Source: Phoronis australis (Eukaryota; Phoronida; Phoronidae). Taken from it: a DNA stretch of 64,000 nucleotides. Below are positions 62,311 to 64,000 of this stretch, piece by piece (positions within the stretch are counted from its first letter, which is position 1; each line of letters starts with the position of its first letter). The stretch spans positions 1,059,786 to 1,123,785 of the forward strand of contig NMRA01000069.1 in NCBI GenBank assembly GCA_002633005.1. Direction: 5' to 3'. The position numbers and the translations under genes are program-made. The notes beneath the pieces were generated by a model that was not told the DNA's origin, did no database searches, and saw only the letters and a program-made list of their open reading frames with translations.

Positions 62311-63975
62311 CGTCGCACATTTTGGTTGGTAAATGCCCCTGACTATCGGCAACATGTGTTAGCTGATGTGATGATAAGATTTAGCCCTCGTTTTGTGCAT
62401 GCTCCAGTACTTTTTGTAATGACCGGTGGTCATGCCCCCTGTTTTGATGTCAGTACTATCCTGTGTATTTTCCAATATTCCATTACAAGTGTCGGTCCAG
62501 GGATAATTTGAGAGCATTACCCCTTATCGTTGGCAAATAGAAGTTCATTAGGACACAATGGTGTCATTGCTTAACTTGGGCCAACTGGCACATTCAAATT
62601 ATGCCGATTTTTTCCCTAGACTCACATATTCTCTAAATGTCGGGTGATTTACATGTTTTCATGTCAGTTGACACACAACTAAATGAAAGAAAATCTATCA
62701 TATTACTGACCAACAAATAACCCCTGCGTTTTTGGATCCTTACGAAACGTAAAAAATGACAGCTCTTGTGTTTCGTGAATGAATTCGAGTTATTTAGTGG
62801 GCTACAAAAGGCGTCTGCTAAATTCCGCCAAATGAAAAATAGGTCACAACTGATGGTATTCCCGAGTAAGGTCGAGTCGATAGCACTGGTTATACTTTTC
62901 TGACCTTCGCGCGAAATATTTTGATTAAAAAATCAGGTTCATAGCTCAGGCACATTCTCGTCTTGTCCTAGGAAAGCAGTTAGGTCCGGTAGGTCTAGGG
63001 CTGTGTCTAAGTCAAATTAATGCATGGAATTGGCCGTAATTCAATGCACCATTAAGTTAGGCCAACCTTCTGATGAACTTCACATTTTTTGTAGTTTCAT
63101 TGCATAATGGTAGCTTTCACTTAATTTTAAACGTAGCATTATCACTAAGTTGTGGCATGGTTACAAAAGATGACAAGCCTGGTGTAGTGGCAAAAATAGC
63201 CATTCACAAAAATAACTAAAATTGTTTTTAAAGCTTCATAAATCCAAGTGTCATGTTTGAACAACTACAAAAGGAGCTCTCCCTAACTCTACAGGCGTAG
63301 TGTATGTGCTAGAGATTTTCAACAAAAAGTAATTCAAATGTTTATTTTTTCGTGACAACAACTCGAACGAGGATTTGAGTTCAGTAATCTAGTGCCCTTC
63401 CCTGTGCCGATCGAATCTGTCAATTTATTTTGGCTAGAAGTTCAGTTGAACGCCTGCCTACGTATATATGAATAACAAAAAAACGTACCTCTGCTACGAA
63501 ACAAAACGATGTCCATTTCAGGTCGAAATAAATGACAAATAATAAAAATATCCTTAAAAACAACAATTTCCGGGGACAAGACTAGTGCTGGGATGTCCAG
63601 CCGATGCCGAGACAAAGGCGCCCAGACGAGTGAAACTCCGGAGTCAAAATCAAATAGCCACCAAACTAAAATGTACGTATCTTGGAAATAATACATTGTG
63701 TTTAACCTTCGAGTAATCCAGCAACATTGCCAAGTTATTGTTTAGCTGCTCGTGTGGCCGTCCACACAGGCCATCGTTTACACAGTCGACATTACTTTTC
63801 GACTTAGGGAATGTCCAAAAAGTGACGGGATATTCTTCTCTAACTGTATAACGGCTGTCAGAATTCCACACGCCTTATCAACACCGTTTCACCATTCTTA
63901 TCGCCATGCTGTAGTGGTAAAATTAGAGGTAAGTAGGCGCCAAAAGCCCCGGCACCGTATCATCTCGAGTACTGT

Positions 63976-64000
63976 CAGTGGCGGATCTACGGGGGGGGGG
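63976..64000 (+). mobile_element. Edge of a GTGGCGGATC-type dispersed element
   Basis: The window ends in CAGTGGCGGATCTACGGGGG. The inverse (ATCCGCCACTG) occurs at 61965-61975 and a related end at 39815-39830. This terminal motif is shared by non-autonomous elements here; only a few bases are visible. Confidence 0.45.

Larger units (their letters stand above)
57167..64000. other. Right-hand intergenic region
   Basis: No recognised gene. Contents are two weak ORFs, a CRE-containing tandem repeat, the GTGAGAAT array, a GC-rich island, a SINE head, dispersed GC-rich repeats (61840-61980, 62110-62340) and an element edge at the window end. A TATATATA motif at 58172, followed by ATG and a GTGAGA donor at 58263-58278, could be a promoter and first exon but has no supporting downstream exon. 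Confidence 0.4.

Overview
This window is AT-rich animal nuclear DNA: small exons with GT-AG introns, intronic transposon relics, tRNA-like SINE fragments and long simple repeats. No bacterial operon structure is present. The recognisable genes are metazoan, and the chitin-binding genes and repeat content suit a marine invertebrate deuterostome such as an acorn worm or a lancelet. The species cannot be fixed from the sequence alone.

Layout. At 1-13294 (minus) lie the first four coding exons of a PTP-PEST type (PTPN12/18/22) tyrosine phosphatase whose 3' part runs off the left edge. Head to head with it, 89 bp between start codons, is CDPF1 (plus, 13384-16057, three exons). At 18819-25492 (minus) is a complete seven-exon tafazzin gene, a mitochondrial cardiolipin transacylase with an unusual C-terminal extension of about 123 residues. 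Tafazzin is head to head, across 396 bp, with a four-exon RYBP/YAF2 Polycomb gene (plus, 25889-32943). The left half is therefore two divergent housekeeping gene pairs, with CDPF1 and tafazzin convergent between them.

The right half holds a tandem pair of near-identical minus-strand genes (39126-44616 and 52428-57166). Each has a TATA box, an untranslated leader exon, a signal-peptide exon and three exons that each encode one cysteine-rich CBM14-like chitin-binding module. All coding introns are phase 1. The predicted secreted proteins are 254 and 250 residues. This pair is the best candidate here for a poorly described system, probably in mucosal, cuticular or immune chitin binding.

The rest is introns and intergenic DNA with many repeats. 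There are three foldback hAT-like elements of one family, each with a perfect 8-bp target duplication. There is a 390-bp near-identical duplication next to an ambiguous base, 450-bp tandem repeats inside the last RYBP intron, an RNase H retroelement relic, a TTAA-bounded element with a short ORF, and a (TA)n tract of about 355 bp. From 57.2 to 64.0 kb no convincing gene was found, only weak single ORFs and repeats. All exon joins were read by eye from splice sites, phase and family similarity; transcripts were not available.
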